Positions 1 through 10,386 of a stretch of DNA of 64,000 bases are shown piece after piece. Position 1 is the stretch's first letter. Every line of letters begins with the position of its first letter. The notes under the pieces are model-generated. The model was given only the letters and a program-made list of their open reading frames with translations, had not been told where the DNA came from and searched no databases. The DNA lies in NCBI GenBank assembly GCA_951799425.1, contig OX637402.1, positions 32,022,492 to 32,086,491 on the forward strand, given 5' to 3'. This DNA is from Ilex aquifolium (Eukaryota > Streptophyta > Magnoliopsida > Aquifoliales > Aquifoliaceae). Made by a program: the position numbers and the translations under genes.

Positions 1-1443
1 TATTGTACTCTGCTTGACGGGCTTTTCAAAATGGGGGATTCTGAAGGGGCTTTAGTGTTATGGAAGCATGTTCTAGCAAAGGGCTTCACCAAAAGCAGGA
101 TTGCTTTCAATACAATGCTTAACGGATTGTGTAAGATGGGGAAAATGGTTGAATCAGAGCAGCTTTTTAACAAGATGAAGGAGCTCGGCTGTCCACCTGA
201 TGCAATAACTTATAGGACCCTAAGTGATGGGTATTGTAAAGTTGAGAACGTTGAAAAAGCTTTCAAAGTTAAGGATGTGATGGAAAGGGAAGCAATTCCT
301 GTTTCCATTGAAATGTATAACTCACTTATTAGTGGGCTCTTCAAGGCTAAGAAGTCAAGCGAAGTGACAGATCTACTTGCTGAGATGCACATTAGGGGTT
401 TAAGCCCAAACATTGTTACTTATGGAACCCTCATTGCTGGTTGGTGCAGAGAAGGAATGATGGATAAAGCTTTCCATTTATACTTTGAGATGACAGAAAA
501 GGGGTTAGCTCCCAGTATAATTATATGCAGTGCAATTGTTAGTGGCTTATACAGGCTTGGTAGGATAGACGAAGCAAACATGCTGTTACAGAAGATAATG
601 GATTTTGATTTTGTTCCCGGCCATTACTTTTCTGACAGTTTCCTCAACTCTGACACTAGATCGGTAGATGCTCAGAAAATTGTAAATACCCTTGAAGAAA
701 GTGCAAAAAGTTTTCTTCTACCCAACAATGTTGTTTACAATGTAGCTATATCAGCCGTATGCAAATTTGGGAAGGTAGACGAAGCAAGAAGACTTATATC
801 TGCTTTGCTACTGAGGGGCTTTACTCCAGATAATTTTACATACTGTACCCTAATCCATGGTTTTTCAGTTGCTGGTAACGTTGATGAAGCTTTTACGTTA
901 CGGGATGAGATGTTGAAGAAGGGTCTTGTTCCAAGTATCAGTATATACAATGCTCTTATAAATGGCCTTTGTAAATCAGGAAACCTTACTCGAGCACTGA
1001 GGCTTTTCCATAAACTGCACTCAAAAGGTTTAGCTCCTAATGTTGTAACTTATAATACATTGATTGATGGATACTGTAAGAGTGGCAATATTGATGAGGC
1101 CCTTAAACTGGAAGAGAAAATGAGAGAAAAAGGGATCACTGCTTCAGTCGTGACCTACTCTGCTCTAATCAATGGCCTTTGTAAGCAAGGTGATATCAAA
1201 GAATCTACGAAGCTTTTGTCTCGAATGATGAAAACTGGTGTGGACCCTAACCTTATGACACACTACATATCAGTGCAAGGATACATTAAAAATGGAGACA
1301 TAGAAAAGATGTCCAGTCTTCATAATGTTCCGAATAACCGTAGTCTTTCCTCTGGCAGAATTTATCAAGGGACACAGTCGACAGAAGCCTCAGGCTATAC
1401 AGGACATCGTGATGCAAGTAACTTGTTTGCAGTTGTTTGTTGA
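1..1443 (+). CDS. P-class pentatricopeptide repeat protein (5'-truncated by window edge)
   Basis: The reading frame is open from base 1 (YCTLLDGLFKMG...), so the gene begins upstream of the window; the first in-window ATG at 31 is not a natural start. About 12 tandem 35-residue PPR motifs are visible, with typical cores such as TYNTLIDGYCKSGNIDEAL and YNALINGLCKSGN. One motif in the middle (around residues 205-235 of the visible part) is degenerate. No E, DYW or SMR extension follows, so this is P-class. Such proteins bind organellar RNA, usually in mitochondria or plastids, for processing, splicing or stability. The targeting peptide would lie outside the window, so the compartment is unknown. 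Its position next to a GATL gene recalls Arabidopsis At1g19290, which is inference from remembered gene order. The family call is very secure; the RNA target cannot be inferred. Confidence 0.95.
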   Translation, partial: YCTLLDGLFKMGDSEGALVLWKHVLAKGFTKSRIAFNTMLNGLCKMGKMVESEQLFNKMKELGCPPDAITYRTLSDGYCKVENVEKAFKVKDVMEREAIPVSIEMYNSLISGLFKAKKSSEVTDLLAEMHIRGLSPNIVTYGTLIAGWCREGMMDKAFHLYFEMTEKGLAPSIIICSAIVSGLYRLGRIDEANMLLQKIMDFDFVPGHYFSDSFLNSDTRSVDAQKIVNTLEESAKSFLLPNNVVYNVAISAVCKFGKVDEARRLISALLLRGFTPDNFTYCTLIHGFSVAGNVDEAFTLRDEMLKKGLVPSISIYNALINGLCKSGNLTRALRLFHKLHSKGLAPNVVTYNTLIDGYCKSGNIDEALKLEEKMREKGITASVVTYSALINGLCKQGDIKESTKLLSRMMKTGVDPNLMTHYISVQGYIKNGDIEKMSSLHNVPNNRSLSSGRIYQGTQSTEASGYTGHRDASNLFAVVC

Positions 1444-2636
1444 TGCAGCTCAGTAATCCAACCAATTTTCCCTGACAAATTTTCTGCCAATCGAGGAAGT
1501 CTGGTCATTGCTTGTGCTCTTGAGCGTGCAGTAATGCACATTGTGGGGTTTGAATTCCATATTAATACTGACCACACGTGCTTTAATGTCATCTACAGAG
1601 CCCAGGTAATTTGCATTTCTGGTGCTGATATAACTTTCTTTTATTTATGAGTACTTCCATATGATATTGAGTTCCTGGTGCAGGATGTGGCTCCTCAGGT
1701 TTATTTCGCAGCGAATTAAGATCTCGACCATCTTAGTGTTTCTTGGTTGATGGTTGACCATTGAAAGCCTTCAGTGGCAGGCATATTCCCGAAAGCCATT
1801 AATATGAATGAGTGGGACCAATGATGAAAACAACCATACATTTGAACCTAAAGGACTGTTTGAAGGTGAGATTTTACTGGATTAGTTTTAACTTATAATT
1901 TTTAACATATGTGTGTTGCTCTTATAACCATTGTTTCCTCCGTAGTTTGGTGCAAGTATCCTTGGTGCAACCTTTCGTTGCTTCTTCTATTTGTTGGTTT
2001 CAGTAGTAGTTTTGTGTTACAATTTATCTGTGGTTCTCGCTTTGCTTTTTTTGTCTTCTATTTGTCTGTTGTTCCACCCCCCCCCCCCCCCCTTTTTTTT
2101 GGAAGTTTTGGTGGATTTACTTGCACATCAAAAAAAAAGAAAGAATTATAGATGACCCATTCCTTGAGAAAGTTTTTTCCCCTCCCTCTCTTCAGAGAGT
2201 TATGTAGCACTTTGAATTCTTATATGCGCTGTATGGTGGAAATCAGTTGATCATCAATGGGACTATTGCCTGGGTTCGTGGGAACACCCTTCCAGTCTTA
2301 TTTGTCACCCTTAGTCGCTGGTTTACTTAAACCTTGCAATAGAAATGAATTTTAATCTTAGCTGAGTCATGTTCCTGGGGACTACCTGTGGTTTTACACT
2401 GGGGATTGCACTTCTATTGTTTCATCAAACTGCCCTGAATTTTCACACGTTGTATTCTTCTCGCAGGTCCTTGTTCTGCTGCTTCTGTACAAATTATATT
2501 CTCGTCGGACAGACATTCGTCCATCAAATAGACGGTGTTTGGCATGCTCACCAGATTGTATTTCTGTATTGCAACTCAGCAAGCCATAATTTTATCTACT
2601 TGGGCTAAGCAATAGGAATCCATTTGCTCGAATCAG
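1444..2636. other. PPR 3' flank, no further gene recognised
   Basis: This stretch holds the probable 3'UTR of the PPR gene. It includes a homopolymer junction at about 2076-2100 (a C run followed directly by a T run). Only short ORFs without recognisable domains occur. AG/GT-like splice signals near 1605 and 1865 would allow spliced 3'UTR isoforms, but nothing proves this. Confidence 0.4.
2627..2636. repeat. 10-bp target site duplication, left copy
   Basis: CTCGAATCAG directly abuts the left inverted repeat. The identical 10 bases at 4231-4240 abut the right inverted repeat. The bases beyond the match differ on both sides, so the duplication is exactly 10 bp. Confidence 0.85.
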
Positions 2637-4230
2637 GAGCTTTTGACCAAACCCATGGGTTTTAAAAAAAAAATTCCCAACTAAGAGTTGGTTTGAAAAT
2701 AATTCTCAAACTCAGGTTGTTTTTAAAAACGTCAGTCCATTGGACGATTTTAGGTTAAAGACGTCAAATGGACTGACGTTTTTATCCAAAGACGTCAGTC
2801 CATTTGACGTCTTTAAGCCCAATACAGTGCACAGTGTAGCTTTTTAAAAACATTAGTTGGACTGACGTTCCTATAAGAGACGTCAGACTAACTGACGTCT
2901 TCTCTTCTTCTATGAAAATGTTAGTAGCTTCACAGCCACAATCTTTGACCTTGTACAACAAACAAGCTTGAATAATATACTGCCCATTGAAAATAAAATC
3001 TTTTCATTTGGGACAAGCTTGAATAATATATTGCCCATCATTCGTACAAAATGAGTGTAGCCGCAATTATTTTTATCTTGTTTTAATTTAGATAATTATC
3101 ATAACTGTCCATTAGTTTAAATAATTATTATAACTGTCCCCTAATTTTTATCTTGGGTTTTAATTTAGTCCTTAGTAGGTTTTTTGCCCTTTTTTCTGAA
3201 TAAAATGATAAATGTTTATTTAATAAAAAAATTAATTAATAAATAAATTTTGATATTTTAAAAATACATAATTTTTTTTTGTTATTTATTTATAAATGTA
3301 ATTACATTCAATAAATAAATTTTGATAATTTAAAAATACATAAATTTCTTTTGTCCTACTGACATTTTTTTCCATAACAATAATACCTAGAGACAGAGCG
3401 ATGCTTCATCTATATTTTAAACTTTCGGGTAAATTACATTCAGAACCCTTGATATTTGGTTTTATTATACGGACACCCTTCACATTTTAGAAATGACACT
3501 AATACCCCATTAAATAGACGCCGTTAATGGCACTAACAAAAAGACTATTTTACCCTTAATTTAACTCACTAACACCTAATTAGACATTTTTTTCAAATTA
3601 TCAAAATTTATTTATTGAATGTAATTACATTTATAAATAAATAACAAAAAAAAAATTATGTATTTTTAAAATATCACAATTTATTTATTAATTAAATTTT
3701 TTATTAAATAAACATTTATCATTTTATTCAGAAAAAAGGACAAAAAACCTATCACTAAGGACTAAATTAAAACCCAAGATAAAAATTAGGGGACAGTTAT
3801 AATAATTATTTAAACTAATGGGCAGTTATGATAATTATCTAAATTAAAACAAGATAAAAATAATTGCGACTACACTCATTTTGTACGAATGATGGACAGT
3901 ATATTATTCAAGCTTGTCCCAAATGAAAAGATTTTATTTTCAATGGGCAGTATATTATTCAAGCTTGTTTGTTGTACAAGGTCAAAGATTGCGGCTGTGA
4001 AGCTACTAACATTTTCATAGAAGAAGAGAAGACGTCAGTTGGTCTGACGTCTCTTATAGAGACGTCAGACCAACTCACGTTTTTAAAAGGCTACATTGCG
4101 CACTGTATTGGGCTTAAAGATATCAAATGGACTGACGTTTTTAAAAATAACCTGGGTTTGAGAATTATTTTCAAACCAACTCTTAGTTGGGAATTTTTTT
4201 TTAAAAACTCATGGGTTTGGTCAAAAGCTC
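2637..4230. mobile_element. Mutator-like element with very long terminal inverted repeats (near-complete palindrome)
   Basis: The element starts GAGCTTTTGACCAAACCC and ends with its reverse complement GGGTTTGGTCAAAAGCTC. It is bounded on both sides by the 10-bp direct repeat CTCGAATCAG (2627-2636 and 4231-4240), a target duplication in the size range of Mutator-like elements (MULEs). The left arm (about 2637-3335) and right arm (about 3590-4230) are near-identical inverted copies. They share features such as the CAAGCTTGAATAATATA blocks and the TGACGTC-rich blocks. Only about 250 bp (3336-3590) forms a loop. The left arm carries an extra copy of a TGACGTC block absent from the right arm. No transposase is encoded, so the element is non-autonomous. 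A transcript through it would fold into a hairpin with about 600 bp of stem. Confidence 0.88.
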
Positions 4231-4240
4231 CTCGAATCAG
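4231..4240. repeat. 10-bp target site duplication, right copy
   Basis: CTCGAATCAG is identical to 2627-2636, in direct orientation, at the outer edge of the palindromic element. Confidence 0.85.
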
Positions 4241-7031
4241 CTCCTTGCATGGCCACACCTGCCTCATGCGAAGCCCGTGACAGGTGCAACTTCGCTTTAC
4301 AGTCATTTGTTTTTGTAAAGATATTTCCAATTGTTCTCCAGAAATAAGATCACAACAGAATCTAACAGTAAAAATGAACCTTTTAAAGGCTTGTACAACT
4401 CACAATATTTTTGATACTGGTTGATTGAGCTTGCAGGTACATAGTGGACATCCAATCTAAACCATTAGCATCACTACATTTCGGGCTACACCTGACAATT
4501 CCAGATACCATTCTCAAAACTGATACGAAATTTGCACAGAATTTGTGGGTTTAGTTAACCCGTTAGATTTGTCAAATAAATAGCTTGATATGAACCTAAT
4601 TAAATCCACAAACCTGACACACTACAAATATAAACTATATATGAACATAAATGGGTCGGCTATGAGTTGAACAATTTTGATGCAACAAGAGTTAGACACG
4701 ACACAAATTTGACGCAACACTATCCATTGACTTGGGTTGAGCAATTTTAACACAGCTCAACTTAAATACGACATGAACTCAACACAATAACAGGACCAAT
4801 TGACTACCCTAATCATCATCATCATCATCATCATCAATAGAATGTTTGATCCTTCTTTTTAATCAAAACCATTTAGTTAGTGGATATAAGGCCACAAATT
4901 GCCCTCTCTAGACCAAGCAGGTCTTTGTCTCCAAGTTTGTAAGATGTATACCGTAAAAATCAGAAACCCCACGAAAGTGACATGAAGAATAAAGCCAATA
5001 GACATTTCTCTATCACCTTGAATTAATGTAGACTTTAAAAAGCAATTATCGTGATCGTGTCTTTAAAACTTTTGTTCTACTTTTCAACCACCTCTAGGGG
5101 CGTGGGTGTCTTCTTCTACCTTGAGGCCTTTGGAGATAGGTATACTTTATCTAACAAGTTGCAGCTTAAAGTTTCATTCATTTTGATGTTGAAAGGAAGA
5201 AAATGAGTACCGTAGCTTTCAGATGAGCAAATAGAAAAAATTGAATTGGCTGGGAAGTTACAGACAGAGGTGTACTTGTCTCTTTTTTTTTCTCCATTTT
5301 TTTTTAAAAAAAAAATCCTTAATTAGTCCCTACTATTTTTTTTTAAATTAAAACCCTAGGTTATGCCACTAAAATCCTTAAAAGATTCTAGTTTGGGAGT
5401 ATTTTATCTGTCGAGCACCCCAAAAAATGAATAAAACCCGAAAAGAACTATATATAATAGGTTAATTATGAAATTAACAAGCACAACCGACAATCTTAGA
5501 TTATGATAGTCAACCAAGTCACTAGGATCTTGCCAACAAATAATTGTTATGTTTTGGCTGTTTTGCCAAGAAGCGACGAAAGAACTAGTAATAATCTCGA
5601 AACTGAAAACACTATAATTTTTTAAGGCCGCAAGGCCGGACGCTAAGCACCACTAAACCACACAATTTGGTGCACCTCTTCGTTGCATAACTCTCCAAGA
5701 GGAAGTTAATTGGCATTTGCATGGCCCGCCGGCTTATAGTTTTATGTGCATTTTCTTTAACTTCTGTTTTAAGAGTACAGTAAAGACAAACATAGAAATA
5801 ATCTTTGTTTTTAATTAGTGGCCCGTCGCAATCATTTTTATTGTTTGGCTGGTTTGTGTATTCGGATTTGTTAAGATCGTAAATTTGATCTAAGAATTCA
5901 ATTTGATTCAAACAATTCAATTTGTGCCGAATGTTTACTGATTACATACGTATTTCAATTCATTCTCATCAACTGACCACTCAAGTCACCAATATTGTGA
6001 ATTGGATTAGATATTCAAATCCGATTCTATGAAAAACTATGATCTAACAAAATTAGAATCATTAATAGGGAAGACTACAGTCCTAAGATACATGTTTGGA
6101 TGAATTGTAAGAATAGGACAATTGCTCCCTCCAGACACCCCCTAGATCCATCCTTGGCATGCATGCTTAGGTCACATTGATAAAAACCTAGTTAAAAGAC
6201 AGGAGGGAAAACGGGGGTTGAATTGGCCTTAGCTTTGTAAATTGACAGGAAAGGACTTTGTTTCTGTCTGGTTTTACCTTAAATTAAGGAAGACGAATGA
6301 TACTTGGAACTAGTTTATTGAGTTTATTTATTGATCTAATCATTCTTTATCATTAGATTGATAGTGAACCCTATCATTAGATCAACAAATTAGGTTAAAA
6401 CGTTTTATATATGATGTATGGTGGACTTATATCTTTTAATATGGTGCTTAAATCGATATGCAGATAGGTTATTTCACATATTCGGTAGGGAGTATTGTAC
6501 TATAGTACCAGACAACTAGTTGCAAGAGGTCTCATTGCACCTACGTTGGAGTTGAAGTTAAAGTTTCATCGTGTGTTCTAAGCGTTGAAGAGTATGTTTA
6601 ACCCCACCGAACTATCATAATTGTAGAGAGTCGAATTCAAACATTAAACGGAGAAATTTAAATTCTTAGAGAGCAGACCAACTGGTCGGTAGTATGGACT
6701 TTTGTCTTTTAAAGTGCAGAGTACAAAGTACCAGGTCTGGGGAGAGGGAGAGAGACTTGGTATTTTGTAACCTTAAATTAATATGTTCCTAGGTGGTGCA
6801 AAATCTAATCAGAATCGCTGGTTGAGAGAGTAAGGATAAGGTGTATAATATGATTAAAAGGAATAAGATTGGTGTCCCCACACTCATCTAAAAAAATGTT
6901 TAAAATGATAGATCATGGACCAAAAAAAGATAATATAGGAAGAAAAGTCAAAGGCACAGACAAAAATAGCTGGCACTGATAATTTTAGTATGATTGGAAT
7001 TTGGTTACTTGGAACTTTGGAAGGTTTATCC
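4241..7031. other. Intergenic AT-rich region
   Basis: No gene is recognised. There is a short ATC trinucleotide microsatellite at about 4812-4837. A 102-codon open frame on the minus strand (5612-5920) resembles no family I know and has no coding character. A homopurine/poly-T stretch at 5281-5345 is low complexity. Confidence 0.5.
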
Positions 7032-7685
7032 TTAGAGCAATTCTAACGGGAGTTGCCATATGAGGTGCCATCTTCATAACCGCTAAAATGGCACCTCAAC
7101 GACAAAATTTCAGAATTCAACGGAGGTGGCATCAGAGGTGACAAAATGGCATCTAGGGTTTTGGGGTGGTATATTTGGCAACTTTGGAGAGAGAATCAAG
7201 AGGTTGCAAAATAGTCGTTGGTGGCTATTGTTCCTCAACGGCTATATTCCACCCAAATGTTTATAAAAATACAGAGAGAGGAAAGGGGAAGGAAACTTGC
7301 CTAAATCGATTTGTGTACTGCTCCTTGCCTAAATCGATTTGATACTGCTCATTCCCTGAATCCTTGCCTTTGATATCAAAAACCCTAGCATCTCTTGCCG
7401 TTGGTGTACTGATCGCACAGTCCTGTTGTCGTTGTAAGTTGCAGAGAGGTGCAGAGGAAGGGGAAGGGGAAGGGGAAGAGGAGGAAGAGGAAGAGGAAGA
7501 GGAAGAGGAAGGGGAAGGGGAAGAATAGCTGGTAAGGAATGGATCGTGTGAAGAAGACGATCGTTTTATTAAAGGGGAAGGCATTGTAATTTTTAATTAC
7601 ATCTGCCCCCCTGTTTTTATTTTAATTTATAATTTGTAATATAATTTATAATTTATAAATTGTTTATACTTTATTAATTTTTAAT

Positions 7686-8000
7686 TGATAGATTTATTTG
7701 TATACTTTAAAAATTGCTCATTCTTTAAATTGATTATAAATTTTTTAATTGATAGATTTATTTGTATACTTTAAAAATTGCTCATTCTTTAAATTGATTA
7801 TAAATTTTTTAATTGATAGATTTATTTGTATACTTTATAAATTGCTCATTCTGTAATTTGATTATAAATTTTTTAATTGTTAGATTTATTTGTATACTTT
7901 ATAAATTGCTCATTCTTTAAATTGATTATAAATTTTTTAATTGATAAATTTATTTGTATACTTTATAAATTGCTCATTCTTTAAATTGATTATAATTTTA
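7686..8000. repeat. About 63-bp minisatellite upstream of ORF1, about 5 copies
   Basis: The unit begins GATAGATTTATTTGTATACT and contains TTGCTCATTCTTTAAATTG. It recurs near 7687, 7751, 7814, 7878 and 7941 with few substitutions. It lies within the Harbinger derivative, directly before the ORF1 start. Confidence 0.85.
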
Positions 8001-8012
8001 TTTTTTTTGTAG

Positions 8013-9074
8013 ATGGATTCGCAATTTAACGGTTCTTTCACTGATATGCTTATGAACGACACCGATTTATATGATGATGCTATGCATATCAATCCCACAG
8101 TATTGGCGCCAGTACAAAATGAAGCCGTTCCAAGAGTGAGAAAATCGCAAAGGACAAAGAATTTCTCTGTAGAAGAAGATAAATTAATTGTATCTGCGTG
8201 GCTTAATACGAGTAAAGATGCAATTACTGGGAATGAACAACAAGGTGGTGCTTTCTGGCAAAGAATATTGCAATACTTAGAACTTCATAGAGGCAATCAT
8301 AAAGAGCGTTCTCAATCTTCTATTAAAAGTCGTTGGACTGATATAAATGCAAAATGCAGCAAATTTGTCGGTTTTTATAGTCAAATTGAAAGACTGCGAC
8401 AAAGTGGACACACCGAGCAAAATAATGTAATAATTAAACTTTTAATTTAGACACTATTATGATTTGATATTTGAACTATTAACTGAATAATTTCATATGT
8501 TTTTCAGGTTGATGACGCAAAAGAAATGTTTTCTAAGATTATTGGAAAACCATTTCAATACGAGCATTGTTGAAATATATTGAAAATGGAGCAGAAATGG
8601 ACTGATAATCTGACCAGCAATAAGAGAGCAAAAACTCATTCAACTGGTAGTCCTGCTGAATCAACTCATGTTGAATCTTGCTATTCAACTCCATATCTAG
8701 GGAATGACACTGAACCCTCGTCCACTACTAACCTCGATAGGTCATTGGGCAGAAAGGCTTCGAAGAAACAACTTAAAAACAAAGAGAAGCAAACCGGTGT
8801 TGAAACATCACTAGATCATCACCACTAGAATGAAAGAATGGAAGTGGAACGACAAAAAGTTGAGCGACACGACAAAATTTATGCTCAACAGGAGATAGCA
8901 TTGGAGCAACATCGTAGACAATTAGAAATTGAAGAAAGGCAGGTGCAAAAAATTGAAATGCAAAATGAAATGAAAATCATGGAAATTGACACTACTGGCA
9001 TGGACCCAATTTTTGCAACATATTGGAATTACCTGAAGATAGAGGTTATGAAAAAGCGGGATTTTAATTTGTAG
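8013..9074 (+). pseudogene. Harbinger ORF1: Myb/SANT-like DNA-binding protein, interrupted by two stops
   Basis: Exon 1 (8013-8425) encodes a Myb/trihelix-like domain (NFSVEEDKLIVSAWLNTSKD..FWQRI..HKERSQSSIKSRWTDIN). A GT-AG intron (8426-8508) follows. Exon 2 from 8509 continues in phase (VDDAKEMFSKIIGKPFQYEHC) into the NAM-associated C-terminal type that normally follows this domain. An in-frame TGA at 8571-8573 sits where the family has the Trp of an HCW motif (TGG to TGA). The same frame then resumes (NILKMEQKWTDNL) with a basic GRKASKKQLKNKEK stretch. A second in-frame stop (TAG, 8826-8828) follows, then a Glu/Gln-rich coiled coil to 9074. In PIF/Harbinger elements ORF1 binds DNA and assists the transposase. 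The intron, the stop positions and the surrounding inverted repeats make this a decayed transposon gene rather than a host trihelix factor. Confidence 0.8.
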
Positions 9075-9290
9075 TTATTATTTATTATGTTGGTATTATT
9101 TTTTAATTTGTAGTTATTATTTATTATGTTGGTATTATTTTTTAATTTGTAATCATTATTTATTATGTTGGTATTATTTTTTAATTTGTAGTCATTATTT
9201 ATTATGTTGGTTTTATTTTTTAATTTGTAGTCATTATTTATTATGTTGGTATTATTTTTTAATTTGTAATCATTATTTATTATGTTGCAA
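9065..9290. repeat. 39-bp minisatellite downstream of ORF1, about 6 copies
   Basis: The unit TTAATTTGTAGTTATTATTT plus ATTATGTTGGTATTATTTT repeats with an exact 39-bp period, for example AATTTG at 9066, 9105 and 9144. It lies between the ORF1 stop and the right inverted repeat. The antisense open frame across it is an artefact of the repeat. Confidence 0.88.
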
Positions 9291-9485
9291 TTGGAATTGA
9301 AAAGACAATTTGAAATTGAAATTGAAATTGAAAATACAACATGAAATTGAAATTTGAAATGGCACCCCAATTTTGGCACCTACCATTGGAGCAGAAACAC
9401 TGTTCAGGGGTGCCAAAACACTGTTCAGGGTTATAAAATGACATTTGACACCCCATTTTTGGCAACTCCCTTGGAGTTGCTCTTA

Positions 9486-10386
9486 CCAACAAAACACTTG
9501 TTGAAGGATAATAATTAAATAAATAAATGGAAGACGTTTGGTTACTACCCACTTGTAAGTCTTTCTTTGTAAACTGCTTGGTTATTATAGTTGAATTTAT
9601 TAAGGTTAAAATATAAATTATAAGAAGATAAATGGTTGAATCATAACTTTAAATGATTTTATTTTATCGTATAAAAATAGATACAGAAAATAAAAATCAG
9701 CTGGCAAAGAAGTGACTTTCCATCCCACTTTCTTTTTTATTTTATCAATGGTTAGATGTCTAAATTAACTTACGTGCATTTCGACTAATACTCTTTTCGG
9801 TTAGATTAAAGACAGATTATTTACGTTGAGATTAGGGTATTCATGAGGAATAAAACTCTTATGATTAACGTCTGAGTTTAGAGTTTATTCCTATTACCAG
9901 TTGAGTGGATCTCACTTCCTTTTCAAGCCATGCACTTTAAATTCTTTTTTGTATGGGCAAATTTTAGAATGAAAAAGACAGGCCATTTGAGAACTTTTGT
10001 GGGATAAATCATAAAAGTATATATTGTGCTAAAAATTTTAAAAAAAGTTAAATCAAAAAATTAAAAAAAAAATGTATTGGAGAGTGTTTATTTGATCAAT
10101 ACTTTTAATATAAGCAAATTCAACCTGAACAAAATTTACAAAGAAAGAAAATCCTCTATCCTTTTTTCATCTTCTTCCATCAACTGTATTAATAATATAA
10201 TAACTGATGAGACCTTCGGCTTCATCATCACCATTCTTACAGTCTGTACACTTGCAGAGCCAGTGACTTTATTTCAGGTTTGTCCTTTCCTTCTTCACAA
10301 CCTGCTGTCGTCTCCTTCCTCTAATTTGTCCAGGAGAGAGAGAGAGAGAGAGAGAGAGACTTCAAGCACAGTTTTGATATGTTCCT
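9486..10386. other. Intergenic, 3' flank of the GATL gene
   Basis: AT-rich sequence with no gene recognised. An (AG)n microsatellite at about 10334-10361 lies about 30-50 bp beyond the GATL stop codon, probably within its 3'UTR. The long plus-strand open frame here (10077-10739) runs antisense to GATL and has no domain. Confidence 0.5.

Larger units (their letters stand above)
7035..9482 (+). mobile_element. PIF/Harbinger-type DNA transposon derivative carrying only ORF1
   Basis: Imperfect terminal inverted repeats of about 24 bp bound the element. The left end reads GAGCAATTCTAACGGGAGTT at 7035 and the right end, read inward from 9482, begins GAGCAACTCCAAGGGAGTTG. Both ends are flanked by the trinucleotide TTA (7032-7034 and 9483-9485), the 3-bp target duplication typical of PIF/Harbinger and Tourist elements. 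The interior holds a Myb/SANT-like ORF1 (8013-9074, broken) and two minisatellites (about 7680-8000 and 9065-9290). It also has a GA-rich tract at about 7451-7526. No DDE transposase frame is present, so the element cannot mobilise itself and would rely on a transposase in trans. Its 2448-bp length is much more than a Tourist MITE. Confidence 0.82.

Noticed and set aside
2369..2608. 79-codon plus-strand frame near the PPR 3' end
   Set aside because: No domain, no splice partner that extends the PPR frame; probably 3'UTR.
5612..5920. 102-codon minus-strand frame
   Set aside because: Low-complexity AT-rich intergenic DNA, no recognisable domain or regulatory context.
8013..9074. Possibility that the Myb-like frame is a host trihelix or GTL-type transcription factor
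   Set aside because: It lies inside TTA-flanked inverted repeats, has a NAM-associated C-terminus typical of Harbinger ORF1 and carries two nonsense codons.
7686..9290. Repeat arrays considered as CRISPR
   Set aside because: The units are contiguous tandem repeats without unique spacers, and the sequence is a plant nuclear genome.
9029..9379. 116-codon minus-strand frame of repeated NNTNIINNDYKLK
   Set aside because: It is produced entirely by the 39-bp minisatellite and is not a gene.
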